A stretch of 64,000 bases of DNA, taken from CAYMEV01 sp964389675 [NCBI: uncultured Candidatus Sumerlaeota bacterium] (lineage in GTDB: Bacteria > CAYMEV01). The notes under the pieces are model-generated. The model did no database searches and was not told where the DNA came from. It saw nothing but the letters and a program-made list of their open reading frames with translations. Position numbers and translations under genes: made by a program. Position 1 is the first letter of the stretch. Every line of letters begins with the position of its first letter. Shown here one piece after another: positions 25,821 to 35,368 of this stretch. The DNA lies in contig CAYMEV010000002.1 in the NCBI GenBank assembly GCA_964389675.1, positions 124,001 through 188,000 of the forward strand. The letters are read 5' to 3'.

Positions 25821-27785
25821 CTATTTCAGGTATTTATCAAACCATCTGATAAAAAGCTTTAGTCTTTCAATCCTCCTTAACGGGTCGCCTCCCCTGTTTA
25901 AGCCATGTGATTCCTTAGGGAAAATTACCAGCTTAGCTTTTTTCCTGAGGATCTTCATTGCAGTATAGAGCCCTTCTGCCTGATTAAGAGGTGTTCTGTT
26001 GTCATTATCTGAATGCACTATTAAAAGGGGGGCTTTTATATTATCAACAAATCTTATAGGTGACATATCCCAGTATTTATCAAGATTTCGCCAGAAATAT
26101 CCCTTGAACTGCCTGGGAGTAAAATAAGAAAAATCTGAATTTTCAGCCATTCCAATAAGGCTTGAAACGCATCTTTCCGTTATTCCTGTTTTGAAATAAT
26201 CTGTTGTCCCCAGCAGCCAGTTTGTCATAAAACCGCCATAGCTGCCCCCTGTAACGCCTATCCTTTTATTATCTATAAAGTCCAGCTGTTTTACCCTTTC
26301 CATAATAATTGAAATATCTTCAGAATCAGGTCTTCCCCAGTTATTTTCCAGTTTTTTTGCGAAATCATAGCCTTTTCCCATTGAGCCTGTTGGATTGCTG
26401 TATAAAATCACATATCCTGCTGAAGCCATTACCTGCAGTTCGAAAAAAAAGGTATTTGCAAACTGCGCATGCGGGCCTCCGTGAATATTCAGGATGAGAG
26501 GGTATTTCTCATTTTTATTGAATTCTGGAGGCTTAATAAGCCAGTAATCAACATCAAATCCATCCTTATTCATAACAGAATACTGAGCTGGTTCAGAAAT
26601 GGATTTTTCATCAATAAAGGCCTGGTTAAAAGAAGTCAGCTTCTTCTTAGAATAATCTTTAAGGTCAATTCTGTATAATTCGGAAGGCTTTGACGGAAAA
26701 CTCAATACGGCATAAATAAATTCCCTTGAAATGTCATAGTCTATTACATTATATGATGTGTCGGTAATTGCCAATGATTCATTGTCTTTGAAAGAATACC
26801 TGTATATTCTGTTGCTTGCATTCTCGGATACATTAAAGAAAACACAGCTGCTGTCTTTAGAATATATGGGGTTTTTGAACCAGCCTGTCTGTTCCATGTC
26901 GGAAATAGTGTTTATCTGGGCTGAATTTATAATTTCCGAAGAAGCGTTAATATATTTTCCGTCTTTGATATTGTAAATAATGAGATCATACTTTCTGGCC
27001 CCGGAGAATTCATCAGGATAAAAGTGAGAGATAACCGCAAGAGTGTTTTTATCAGGAGAAATGTCAAAGGATGATTTCGGGCCTTTTTCAGTATCTGTTC
27101 TTATTATTTTTTTCTCATCAATATTAAAATATACTATGTCATTATAATGAGCCCTTGCATATATATCCCTCGAGAGATTTGTGATGAAATAGCAGTTGCC
27201 GGAATCTTTATCGATTATAAGGTTTGATTTAGGCCTGTTGCTGGTCTTAAGGATTTTGAGCTTTTTCTCTTCAATGTCCAGGATATAAAACTGGGGAAAA
27301 TCCTTTGGGTAATAGCCCTTTCCGTCCATCTTATAAACAGGTTTGTCAAACTCGTAATATACAATGTCCTTATTATGCCTGATGCCCTGAATTTCATCTT
27401 TCTGACAGATCAGTACAGCCTTTCTTTCATCCAGCCATTTAAATTCCAGTATACTTATATCATCAAGATCAATTATCTTGCCGGGTTCCCCGCCATTTAT
27501 CCTGATTGAATAAAGTGCACTCTTATCATCTTTTTCCCTGTTTGATGAGAAGAATATGCTTTCGGAGTCCGGACTCCAGCAAATGAACTTATCATTAGAA
27601 TCCTGACTGGTCAAGGCTATGGTTTTCCCCTCTCTGATATTGTGCAGATAGATATTTTCCTTGTATTTATATTTTTTTATCTCTTTTACTGAGATTATCA
27701 GGTATTTTTCATCCGGGGATACTGATATCTTTTCCAGAAACCTGAGTTTTTGTATATCTTCGGGTTTAACCTTTTCCTTTTTCAT
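25821..27785 (-). CDS. S9 family prolyl oligopeptidase-like peptidase
   Basis: A 654-residue serine peptidase. An N-terminal beta-propeller with WD40/PD40-like repeats covers about residues 1-380 (for example FICWSPDSESIFFSSNRE). A C-terminal alpha/beta hydrolase holds the Ser in GVTGGSYGGFMTNW near residue 500, the Asp in HSDNDNRTPLNQ near residue 590, and the His in KESHGLNRGG near residue 625. Oxyanion residues lie in NIHGGPHAQ. It has no signal peptide, so it probably trims cytosolic peptides or acyl-peptides. A strong AAAGGAG precedes the ATG by 7 nt. Confidence 0.92.
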   Translation of the reverse strand: MKKEKVKPEDIQKLRFLEKISVSPDEKYLIISVKEIKKYKYKENIYLHNIREGKTIALTSQDSNDKFICWSPDSESIFFSSNREKDDKSALYSIRINGGEPGKIIDLDDISILEFKWLDERKAVLICQKDEIQGIRHNKDIVYYEFDKPVYKMDGKGYYPKDFPQFYILDIEEKKLKILKTSNRPKSNLIIDKDSGNCYFITNLSRDIYARAHYNDIVYFNIDEKKIIRTDTEKGPKSSFDISPDKNTLAVISHFYPDEFSGARKYDLIIYNIKDGKYINASSEIINSAQINTISDMEQTGWFKNPIYSKDSSCVFFNVSENASNRIYRYSFKDNESLAITDTSYNVIDYDISREFIYAVLSFPSKPSELYRIDLKDYSKKKLTSFNQAFIDEKSISEPAQYSVMNKDGFDVDYWLIKPPEFNKNEKYPLILNIHGGPHAQFANTFFFELQVMASAGYVILYSNPTGSMGKGYDFAKKLENNWGRPDSEDISIIMERVKQLDFIDNKRIGVTGGSYGGFMTNWLLGTTDYFKTGITERCVSSLIGMAENSDFSYFTPRQFKGYFWRNLDKYWDMSPIRFVDNIKAPLLIVHSDNDNRTPLNQAEGLYTAMKILRKKAKLVIFPKESHGLNRGGDPLRRIERLKLFIRWFDKYLK

Positions 27786-27911
27786 AAAACTGCTCCTTTG
27801 AATAAGATATTTGCATTTTGATAAGAAATACTTTAATTTATTATTATAAATTAGTTTAATATATTAAATTGTAAATAAATTATTAAAATACTAATCTACC
27901 AGGAGGAACCA

Positions 27912-28400
27912 GTGTTTAATAATATCGAAATAGTAGATATTGAGAAGCCCCAGGACATAAATGTAATTATTGGATGTTCCCACTTTATTATGACAGTCGA
28001 AGATATTCATGAGATGATTGCAAGGACTAATCCAGCGATCAGGTTCGGTCTGGCATTTAATGAAGCATCAGGCCCGTGTTTAATAAGGAAAACAGGCAAT
28101 GATGACGGCCTTTTGGATCTTGCAGTAAAAAATGCATCTAAAATCGGTGCAGGACACAGTTTTATCCTCTTTATAGATAAAGGTTTTCCGATCAATATTC
28201 TGAACTCGCTTAAGATGGTACCTGAGGTATGCAGTATATTTTGTGCCACAGCCAACCCGGTCCAGGTTATCGTCTGCATGTCTCAGCAGGGCAGAGGCAT
28301 TATTGGCTGTATTGACGGTTACAGCCCTAAGGGCATTGAAAAAGAGGAAGATATCAAAGAGAGGAATTCATTGCTTAAGGCCATAGGGTATAAGCTTTGA
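27912..28400 (+). CDS. Adenosine-specific kinase family protein (PF04008-type)
   Basis: A 162-residue protein of the small Ado-kinase family known mainly from archaea and thermophiles. Visible hallmarks are VDIEKPQDINVIIGCSHFI at the N-terminus, GLAFNEASGPCLIRKTGND near residue 50, GHSFILFIDKGFPINILN, and CSIFCATANPVQVIV near residue 105. It starts with GTG, 5 nt after a perfect AGGAGG, so the start is firm. It is convergent with galE, with only 4 nt between stops. The biochemical role in bacteria is not established. Confidence 0.83.
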   Translation: MFNNIEIVDIEKPQDINVIIGCSHFIMTVEDIHEMIARTNPAIRFGLAFNEASGPCLIRKTGNDDGLLDLAVKNASKIGAGHSFILFIDKGFPINILNSLKMVPEVCSIFCATANPVQVIVCMSQQGRGIIGCIDGYSPKGIEKEEDIKERNSLLKAIGYKL

Positions 28401-28404
28401 GTTT

Positions 28405-29394
28405 TCAGTACTTCCTGATGAGCCTGTCCTTATTTTTATGCCAGTCATAAGCGCTTTGAATCATATCCTCAAGTGTATGTGCCGGTTTCCACCCCAGAAG
28501 ACTGGTTATCTTTGAGCTGTCTGCAATCAGCCTGGAAGGGTCCCCTTTTCTTCTCGGGGATATCCGTGTTTTAATATCTTTGCCTGTTATAGACCGGACA
28601 GCACTGATTATCTCTTTTACGCTGTATCCTGTTTCTGATCCGAGATTGAAAACATCGGATTTATTATTGGACAGCAGATAGTCAAGGGAAAGCAGATGAG
28701 CCCTGCTGAGGTCGGTAATATGTATATAGTCCCTGATGCAGGTTCCATCAGGTGTATCATAATCATCTCCGAATATATCCAGATGTTTTCTTTTTCCAGT
28801 CACAATATCCAGTATTATTGGGATCAAATGTGTCTCAGGCTGGTGTGCTTCTCCCAGTTCTCCTGACTTATCAGCCCCGGCTGCATTAAAGTACCTCAGT
28901 GATATGCTTTTCAATCCATAAGACAGATCAAGGTCAGAGAGCATTTCTTCGATAAACAGCTTGCTTTTGCCATATGGATTTAATGGTTTTGTCGGGTGCT
29001 TTTCATTAATTGGCAGGTATTCAGGTTCACCGTATACTGATGCTGTTGATGAGAAGATGAAATATCTTATATTGTTCTTAACCATTGCATGCAGCAGGTT
29101 AACAGCACCTGTGATATTATTCTCAAAATACTGGATAGGATTAGAATATGAATCCCCTACGATATTCAGTGCTGCAAAATGCATTACGGCAAGAGGTTTT
29201 TCTCTTCCTGCTACTTCAAATATCCTGTCCTTATCAGTAAGGTCGCCTCTGTAGAAACGATTATGGCCTGTCAGTGAAATGTATCCATTAAATAGGTTAT
29301 CGAAAATTACAGGTTCATAACCTGCTAATTTAAGCTCCTTTGCAACATGTGAACCTATATAACCGGCTCCTCCGGTTACAAGTATTCTTTTCAT
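28405..29394 (-). CDS. galE: UDP-glucose 4-epimerase
   Basis: Interconverts UDP-glucose and UDP-galactose, feeding surface polysaccharide synthesis. The NAD-binding GGAGYIGSH comes 6 residues after the chosen ATG at 29394; the open frame extends 15 codons further (to 29439), but this start fits GalE proteins. SSTASVYGEP carries the catalytic Ser/Thr, and YGKSKLFIEEML the YxxxK pair. NYFNxAGA-type SLRYFNAAGADKSGELGE is also present. The length (329 residues) is normal. A glycosyltransferase context is spread across the window (22775, 33736, 43847, 62621). Confidence 0.95.
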   Translation of the reverse strand: MKRILVTGGAGYIGSHVAKELKLAGYEPVIFDNLFNGYISLTGHNRFYRGDLTDKDRIFEVAGREKPLAVMHFAALNIVGDSYSNPIQYFENNITGAVNLLHAMVKNNIRYFIFSSTASVYGEPEYLPINEKHPTKPLNPYGKSKLFIEEMLSDLDLSYGLKSISLRYFNAAGADKSGELGEAHQPETHLIPIILDIVTGKRKHLDIFGDDYDTPDGTCIRDYIHITDLSRAHLLSLDYLLSNNKSDVFNLGSETGYSVKEIISAVRSITGKDIKTRISPRRKGDPSRLIADSSKITSLLGWKPAHTLEDMIQSAYDWHKNKDRLIRKY

Positions 29395-29546
29395 CCTTAA
29401 ACCTGCTTTATTTTTTTCTTCTATATAGTAAACAATCATTAAAAGTTCAAGAATTAAATTATATTGGACTTAATATTAAAATATTATATAGGTAATTAAC
29501 AGCATGAATATGCGGATCAAAAACTATAAAACCAAAGGAGCTTGAT

Positions 29547-30506
29547 ATGCCAATAAACCTTAAAGGAAGACATTTTCTGACACTTCTGGATTTTTCTCCT
29601 GAGGAGATACAATATCTCCTGGATCTTTCAGTCACATTGAAGAACAGTTTCAGGGCCGGACAGAAAAACAGGCTTTTAGACGGAAAATCAATTGCTCTCT
29701 TATTTGAGAAAACATCCACAAGAACAAGATGTGCATTTGCTGTAGCAGCTTCATCAGAGAGCGCCCATCCTGAATACCTTGGGAAAAATGATATCCAGAT
29801 GGGTAAGAAGGAGAGCATAAAAGACACAGCAAGAGTTCTATGCAGGTTCTTTGACGGCATTGAGTACAGGGGGTTTGAACACTCAATAGTCGAGGAGCTT
29901 GCAAGGTATTCCTATGTGCCTGTATGGAATGGGCTGACTGATCTGTATCATCCAACGCAGGTATTAGCCGATTTTCTTACAATATATGAAAATTTCCGCA
30001 GGCTTAAGGGTATAAGGCTGGTCTATGTAGGTGACGGAAGGAACAATGTCGCTAATTCTCTCATGATCGGATCGGCAAAGATGGGCCTGGATTTTGTGAT
30101 AAGCGCTCCTGAAAATCTTTTTCCTGAAGAGACGCTTATTAATAAGGCCAGGGATATTGCTTCAGAGACCAGGGCGAGCATAAATTTTGAGACAGACTGC
30201 AAAAAGGCAGTAAAGGATGCTGATGTAATATACACTGATGTATGGGTCAGCATGGGTGAAGAAGACAAACCGGGAATTGCCGAAAGGATTGAGTCTTTAA
30301 GGCCTTATCAGGTAAATTCCGAGCTGTTCAGGTCAACCCGTAAGGATAGTACAATCTTTATGCACTGCCTGCCTGCTCACCATACTCATGGCATACATGA
30401 TATGGAAGTGACAGAGGATATCTTTGAATCAGGGATCTCAAAGGTTTTTGATGAGGCTGAGAACAGGCTTCACACAATTAAAGCCATTATGGTGGCTACT
30501 TTATAG
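29547..30506 (+). CDS. argF: Ornithine carbamoyltransferase
   Basis: Catalyses carbamoyl phosphate plus ornithine to citrulline. The 319-residue protein has the carbamoyl-phosphate site FEKTSTRTRC near residue 50, GIEYRGFEH, the ornithine loop NGLTDLYHPTQVLADF near residue 130, and the active site FMHCLPAHH near residue 270. AAAGGAG lies 6 nt before the ATG. No other arginine gene is in the window. It is divergent from galE and followed by two tandem hairpins. Confidence 0.94.
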   Translation: MPINLKGRHFLTLLDFSPEEIQYLLDLSVTLKNSFRAGQKNRLLDGKSIALLFEKTSTRTRCAFAVAASSESAHPEYLGKNDIQMGKKESIKDTARVLCRFFDGIEYRGFEHSIVEELARYSYVPVWNGLTDLYHPTQVLADFLTIYENFRRLKGIRLVYVGDGRNNVANSLMIGSAKMGLDFVISAPENLFPEETLINKARDIASETRASINFETDCKKAVKDADVIYTDVWVSMGEEDKPGIAERIESLRPYQVNSELFRSTRKDSTIFMHCLPAHHTHGIHDMEVTEDIFESGISKVFDEAENRLHTIKAIMVATL

Positions 30507-30563
30507 CACAGAGATTACTCTGTGCTTGGCAAAATACAGCACAGAGAGTACTCTGTGCTTGGC
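30506..30563. repeat. Two near-identical tandem hairpins filling the argF / endonuclease gap
   Basis: GCACAGAG-ATTA-CTCTGTGC (30506-30525) and GCACAGAG-AGTA-CTCTGTGC (30539-30558), each followed by TTGGC. The stems are perfect 8-bp palindromic arms, and the unit repeats after 33 bp. The first starts on the last base of the argF stop codon and the second ends 5 nt before the convergent stop codon. Likely a bidirectional terminator made by duplication. Confidence 0.85.
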
Positions 30564-31277
30564 TTAATTATTTGCCTCATTAAAGATGCAGATGCTTGAA
30601 ACTGGACATTCCATGCAGTAAGGTTTCCTTCTGCAGTGTGCTTTGGCGTGTTCCACGAGCAGACCGTGGTATTCCTTATAGACTGATGTATCATCTGGTA
30701 TAGAGCCTTCAATGAGCTCTCTTATCTCATCATATTCCTCATCACCGTCTATGATCCCCAGTCTGAAAAAGATTCGCCTTGTATATGAGTCTACTACGAA
30801 TACCGGCATATTAAATGCATAAAGCAGAATAGAATCGGCAGTTTCTTTCCCTATACCCCAGACTGAAAGAAGCATTTCCCTTGCAGTGCAGATACCATAA
30901 TCCCCGAGGGCATCAATGCTGCCATTCAGTTCGCTTTTTATGAACGACAGGAGGTATTTTATCTTTTTTGTTTTCTGGTTGAAATAACCTGCCTTTTTTA
31001 TCCTGCGGGAAAGCTCGCTGTGAGAAATCCTGTCAAGTGAGGGAAAATCTAACAAACCCTCTTCTTTCAGGCTGATCAATGTGGCTTCAACATTTTTCCA
31101 GCTCGTATTCTGTGTCAGGATAGCGCCAATACATATCTCAAATTTTTCATCTTCTGTCTTTTCCCTTTTATTAAACTCAGCTTTATAAAGGCATTTCTTT
31201 TCCTTTAAGAGAGGCCACCAGTTCTGGTATCCATAATTCGTTAAAAGAATGTCATACAGGTCACTGATTTTATTCAT
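30564..31277 (-). CDS. Endonuclease III-like HhH-GPD DNA glycosylase
   Basis: A 237-residue base-excision repair protein. It has the N-terminal QNTSWKNVEATL block, the HhH-GPD core VWGIGKETADSILLYAF, then VVDSYTRRIFFRLG with the catalytic-type Asp, and the 4Fe-4S ligand set C-x6-C-x2-C-x5-C (CRRKPYCMECPVSSIC). The residue corresponding to the Nth catalytic Lys is part of GKETAD; the subfamily resembles the 'endonuclease III domain' or MagIII-like glycosylases rather than classical Nth. It lies head-to-head with nth (89-bp gap). Confidence 0.88.
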   Translation of the reverse strand: MNKISDLYDILLTNYGYQNWWPLLKEKKCLYKAEFNKREKTEDEKFEICIGAILTQNTSWKNVEATLISLKEEGLLDFPSLDRISHSELSRRIKKAGYFNQKTKKIKYLLSFIKSELNGSIDALGDYGICTAREMLLSVWGIGKETADSILLYAFNMPVFVVDSYTRRIFFRLGIIDGDEEYDEIRELIEGSIPDDTSVYKEYHGLLVEHAKAHCRRKPYCMECPVSSICIFNEANN

Positions 31278-31366
31278 TAATATATCTGCAATAATGTATT
31301 TAGATTGATTATTAATGGTTTTTCCTGTATTGTCAATCTATAAAACCGAGCAGGAGGTGGATAAGC

Positions 31367-32008
31367 ATGGTTACCAGTGATCTGATTATTCAGGAGATAC
31401 TTGCTCATTTTCCCGAACCGAAAATAGAGCTAAAGCATAAAAATGCCTGGCAGCTGTTTGTTTCTGTAGTACTTTCAGCTCAGTGCACAGATAAGACAGT
31501 CAATGAAACTACTGCAGGGCTTTTTAAGAAATATCCTGATATTGAGAGTTATCTGGGTATTAACAATGAAGAGCTCGAAAAGCTGATATATTCCACAGGT
31601 TTTTATAAGAATAAGTCCAGGACCATACTGAATGCAGCAAGGTTCCTTAAAGAAAAGCATGATGGACAGCTGCCTTCGACTATGGAAGAGCTTCTGAAAG
31701 TGCCCGGCCTCGGAAGAAAAAGCGCAAATGTAATACTCAGTGCATTATATAAAAAGAATGAAGGGATAGTTGTTGACACACATGTAAGCAGGGTTTCAAA
31801 AAGGCTGAAGCTTACAGGGCATAAGGACCCTGTAAAGATTGAAAGGGACCTGATGTCCTTTTTTGACAGGGACCAGTGGGGGACCCTCAGCATAGGGCTT
31901 GTTCTTTTTGGAAGGTATATATGCAAGGCAAAGAAACCTGAATGCAGCCTCTGCGGGCTTAAAGGATACTGCGGTTTCTATGAGGAAAATAATCATAAAA
32001 AGGATTAA
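31367..32008 (+). CDS. nth: Endonuclease III
   Basis: Removes oxidised pyrimidines and nicks the strand by beta-elimination. The 213-residue protein has LFVSVVLSAQCTDKTVN near residue 30, the helix-hairpin-helix LLKVPGLGRKSANVILSA with catalytic Lys near residue 120, VVDTHVSRVSKRLKL with catalytic Asp, and the C-x6-C-x2-C-x5-C cluster (CKAKKPECSLCGLKGYC). AGGAGG precedes the ATG by about 10 nt. The YgiQ-type gene starts 6 nt after its stop. Confidence 0.95.
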   Translation: MVTSDLIIQEILAHFPEPKIELKHKNAWQLFVSVVLSAQCTDKTVNETTAGLFKKYPDIESYLGINNEELEKLIYSTGFYKNKSRTILNAARFLKEKHDGQLPSTMEELLKVPGLGRKSANVILSALYKKNEGIVVDTHVSRVSKRLKLTGHKDPVKIERDLMSFFDRDQWGTLSIGLVLFGRYICKAKKPECSLCGLKGYCGFYEENNHKKD

Positions 32009-32014
32009 TCAATA

Positions 32015-33697
32015 ATGTTCCTTCCAGTCAACAAAAATGACATGAGGCTTAGAGGCTGGGACCAATGCGATTTTATTCTGATCACACCCGATGCTTATGT
32101 TGACCATCCCTCATTTTCTGCATCAATAATATCAAGATTTATTGAGAGCTACGGATACCGGGTAGGCATAATATCTCAGCCGGACTGGCATGACCCTGCC
32201 AGCTTTCTTAAACTTGGCATTCCAAGGATTGCTTTCGGCATATCCGGAGGTAATGTCGATTCTATGGTTATGAACTATACTCCTTCTAAAAAAAGGAGAA
32301 AAAGCGATGCATACTGCGAGAACAACAGCCCCTATTTTCCTGATTCCAGACCCTCAGTTAAAAGCAGGATCAGGCCGGACAGGGCAACTATTGTTTACTG
32401 CAATCAGCTCAAAAGTGCATGCAGGGATAAGCCTGTCATAATCGGCGGAGTTGAGGCAAGCTTAAGAAGGTTTGCCCATTATGACTACTGGTCTGATAGT
32501 GTCAGAAGAAGCATACTGTTTGATTCAAGGGCAGATATACTCATATATGGCATGGGTGAATTTCCATTGCTTAAAGTCTTAAGATACCTGGAAGCCGGTA
32601 ACAGGACAGAAGACATAAGAATCCCGCAAACTGCTGTAATTAAAAGAGAGCTGGAAGGTTTGGGCGATATTGATTTCATTCCAAGCTATGACGAGGTTGC
32701 CGGTGATAAGGATAAATTTGCAGATGCTTTCATGAAAATATACAGGAATGCAGATAAAATGCCAATAGCGCAGAAACAGGACAGCAGGTTCCTCGTTTCA
32801 TTCCCTCCGATGCATATAGGCAATAAACAGCTCAATATGATCTATGACCTGCCCTTTGAAAGGAAACCCCACCCTGATTATAAATATATTCCTGCTTTTG
32901 ACATGATTAAGGAATCAATAACAATTCTAAGGGGCTGTTATGGCAATTGTTCTTTCTGTTCCATCAGTTTTCATCAGGGTAAAGAGGTTATATCAAGAAG
33001 CACCGAGTCTATCCTCAAAGAAATTGAAATACTATCCGGAATGGATTACTTTGAAGGCAGTATATCAGACCTGGGCGGTCCATGCCCCAATATGTATCAT
33101 TCCAGATGTCTGGCAAAAAACTGCAATGAAAAGAAATGCATTAGCGGGGGCAGCCTGTGCAAAAATATGAAACCGGGGCTTGAGGAATTTCTTAAGCTTC
33201 TAATAAAGGTAAAAAGGTTACCATTTATAGATAAACTTGATATTTCATCAGGTATAAGGGTAGAGGAGGAGCTGCTGCCGGATATACTTATTGATCATAT
33301 TATAAACAGGCTTAATATCGGCCAGCTTAAGATCGCCCCTGAATCCGGAAGCAGGAAAGTCCTTGATATTATGAATAAAACTCCTTTGGAGTGCTTTGAC
33401 AGGTTTTTCAAGGTGTTTTTGGAAATAAAAAGGAAATCAAAAAGCAGGATAAGGATGTATCCTTATTTTATAGCTGGGCACCCGGGTGAAGATGAAAACT
33501 GCCTGAAGGAGACAATTCAATTTATCGGGGAAAATGATCTGATATCTAATAACTGTCAGCAGTTTACACCGACCCCCATGACCCTTTCGACTGCGATATA
33601 TTATCTTGGCTTTCATCCGGAGACAAAAGATAAGATATTTGTTCAGAAAGACCAGAAGGTACTGAATGACTGGAAAAAGATGATCGTTGAAAGATGA
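32015..33697 (+). CDS. YgiQ family radical SAM protein
   Basis: A 560-residue predicted radical SAM enzyme. The N-terminus WDQCDFILITPDAYVDHPSF is the diagnostic YgiQ opening, followed by FGISGGNVDSMVMNYTPSKK and IIGGVEASLRRFAHYDYWS. The cluster motif is C-YGN-C-SF-C near residues 308-315 (CxxxCxxC). LKIAPESGS and YFIAGHPGE are typical late-barrel blocks. It is shorter than the Escherichia coli protein (739 residues) and seems to lack the C-terminal extension. Function of the family is unknown. It is coupled to nth by a 6-nt gap. Confidence 0.9.
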   Translation: MFLPVNKNDMRLRGWDQCDFILITPDAYVDHPSFSASIISRFIESYGYRVGIISQPDWHDPASFLKLGIPRIAFGISGGNVDSMVMNYTPSKKRRKSDAYCENNSPYFPDSRPSVKSRIRPDRATIVYCNQLKSACRDKPVIIGGVEASLRRFAHYDYWSDSVRRSILFDSRADILIYGMGEFPLLKVLRYLEAGNRTEDIRIPQTAVIKRELEGLGDIDFIPSYDEVAGDKDKFADAFMKIYRNADKMPIAQKQDSRFLVSFPPMHIGNKQLNMIYDLPFERKPHPDYKYIPAFDMIKESITILRGCYGNCSFCSISFHQGKEVISRSTESILKEIEILSGMDYFEGSISDLGGPCPNMYHSRCLAKNCNEKKCISGGSLCKNMKPGLEEFLKLLIKVKRLPFIDKLDISSGIRVEEELLPDILIDHIINRLNIGQLKIAPESGSRKVLDIMNKTPLECFDRFFKVFLEIKRKSKSRIRMYPYFIAGHPGEDENCLKETIQFIGENDLISNNCQQFTPTPMTLSTAIYYLGFHPETKDKIFVQKDQKVLNDWKKMIVER

Positions 33698-33735
33698 TAT
33701 TGAAGGCAGGATACCCTGTTTATTGAGGTAATCGG

Positions 33736-35136
33736 TCAGTTAAGAATCCAGTATAGCAAAGTTGATGGCTTTTTCCTGATTAGATAGTAACAGTATGTAT
33801 TTTTATTTTGCCTGGTTTCAATAAGAATGTTTACCTTTTCATAGAGTTTAAGGGGACTTAAATTAGACCCGACTTTGTGGTTTTCCCCAAGAATTTTTCT
33901 ATCCTGCCTGTCTGTAATGGCCTTCTCATAGATCATGAAAAAATTTGCAAAGAACATTGTATACAATACACAGATAAGCATCAAGACAGGTACTGCTTTT
34001 TTGTATCTTACAATAAGAGATGCCAGCATTATAATAAGATAGGGGAAGAGGCCCATGAGTATTCTCGGGCCGAAGCTTTTTCCCCCGTGCCAGATTGTAT
34101 AAAAGTTCATAAAGATAAATACAGTTAAAAGAACTGAAAGAAAGAGGTAAAATATTTTCTTTCGCTTCCACAGGGGAAAAATACCAAACATTGATATTAG
34201 GAACAGCGGAGCCCACATAAGGATGCCACGGGAAGGGGAGAAGAAATATTTCGGCAGATTGAAGGCTGATATACTGAACTGCCTATCAATATCCGGGAAT
34301 TCATGCGCAATATGCAGGTATCCGGAGGTGAGGACCTCTCCATAAAGACTGTAATTATAGATACCAAGGATTATAGCAAATGGAAGAACTCCCAAAGAGA
34401 AACATACAAGGCTGATGATATTCTTTTTTGAAAAACGGTGGTTTAGAATAATTATATATGAGAAATATGGTAATATATATATGAGATTGAAATTCTGGAC
34501 TAAAATTGAAGATCCAGTTGAAATGCCCAACAGGAGGTACAATACAGCTGTTCGAGTGTCTTTTTTATCCAGTATAATCAAAAATATCCAGAGAGACAGG
34601 GAAAGCAGGAAAATAACCAGAGCATGAGCATAGGATGGAGAGAACTGGCTGTAGTAAAAAAATGGAGTCCCCAGATATAATGCAAATATGGAGATAAAAG
34701 AACAGGAATATGGAAAGTACCTTATAAGCAACAGAAAGCCAATAATCAGGGAGCCCAGGGTGTAGAAAACCGTTCCCATGGTAATTCCTAAAACATCCCT
34801 GTTGCTGATAGAGGGATATCTGGATATTTCATCCTTGCATTCAATTCTATCAGGAAGGAAGCCTGATAATCTTAAAAAGGGATAATAAAAGAAAGCATAT
34901 CCGCAGCTGTACAGGAAACCTGGCCTTTCATCAATTCTGCTGACAGTCCTTCTGATATTTGGAATATCTTCAGGCACATATTCAGGATTAAACCCCCCCC
35001 CACGTTCAACTAAAAGCTTTGTCATTACATAATAAGTGATCCCGTCACCTTCAATATTCGGGGTCAGCCATAATATAGAAATAAGGAGAAAAAAAGCATT
35101 TATCAGAACTATATAGGTTATCTTTTTCCTGTTCAT
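33736..35136 (-). CDS. Multi-TM GT-C-like membrane protein
   Basis: A 466-residue protein with about 10-12 predicted TM helices. The first periplasmic loop has NIEGDGITYYVMTKLL, an acidic motif that could act as the GT-C catalytic site, and a late segment (WHGGKSFGPRILMGLFPYL) resembles polyprenyl-phosphate-sugar-dependent glycosyltransferases. It probably transfers sugars to lipid or protein outside the cytoplasmic membrane. A run of nine G on the coding strand (34993-35001) encodes Gly-Gly-Gly near residues 45-48 and could be slippage-prone. It is convergent with the YgiQ-type gene. Confidence 0.7.
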   Translation of the reverse strand: MNRKKITYIVLINAFFLLISILWLTPNIEGDGITYYVMTKLLVERGGGFNPEYVPEDIPNIRRTVSRIDERPGFLYSCGYAFFYYPFLRLSGFLPDRIECKDEISRYPSISNRDVLGITMGTVFYTLGSLIIGFLLLIRYFPYSCSFISIFALYLGTPFFYYSQFSPSYAHALVIFLLSLSLWIFLIILDKKDTRTAVLYLLLGISTGSSILVQNFNLIYILPYFSYIIILNHRFSKKNIISLVCFSLGVLPFAIILGIYNYSLYGEVLTSGYLHIAHEFPDIDRQFSISAFNLPKYFFSPSRGILMWAPLFLISMFGIFPLWKRKKIFYLFLSVLLTVFIFMNFYTIWHGGKSFGPRILMGLFPYLIIMLASLIVRYKKAVPVLMLICVLYTMFFANFFMIYEKAITDRQDRKILGENHKVGSNLSPLKLYEKVNILIETRQNKNTYCYYLIRKKPSTLLYWILN

Positions 35137-35340
35137 CTAATACATCCTAGATTATGTATTATAAATGCTGATCAGCAATAATTTCCGGCAATCATTTTTA
35201 TGCAGTCGGCAACAGGAAATAAAAAAGCCTGCACAATATAACCTGACCATACGATTTTATCAGGCCAGGATGTCTTTATTATGCAATGCTTCTCATGTAT
35301 CGCCTTCAGTTCCCATAGCTGATGAGTTTTGCTGTCATGG

Positions 35341-35357
35341 GGCTTTTTCAGAAAGCC
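35341..35357 (-). terminator. Weak hairpin after the DUF1015 gene
   Basis: On the minus strand GGCTTT-CTGAA-AAAGCC, 11 nt after the DUF1015 stop codon, with no T-run after it. The rest of the 232-bp gap (35137-35368) shows nothing I can name. Confidence 0.3.
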
Positions 35358-35368
35358 TGGTATTTATG

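Noticed and set aside
30506-30563. Tandem hairpins as a small CRISPR array
   Set aside because: Only two units, 8-bp arms, and a 13-bp interval; no cas genes in the window.
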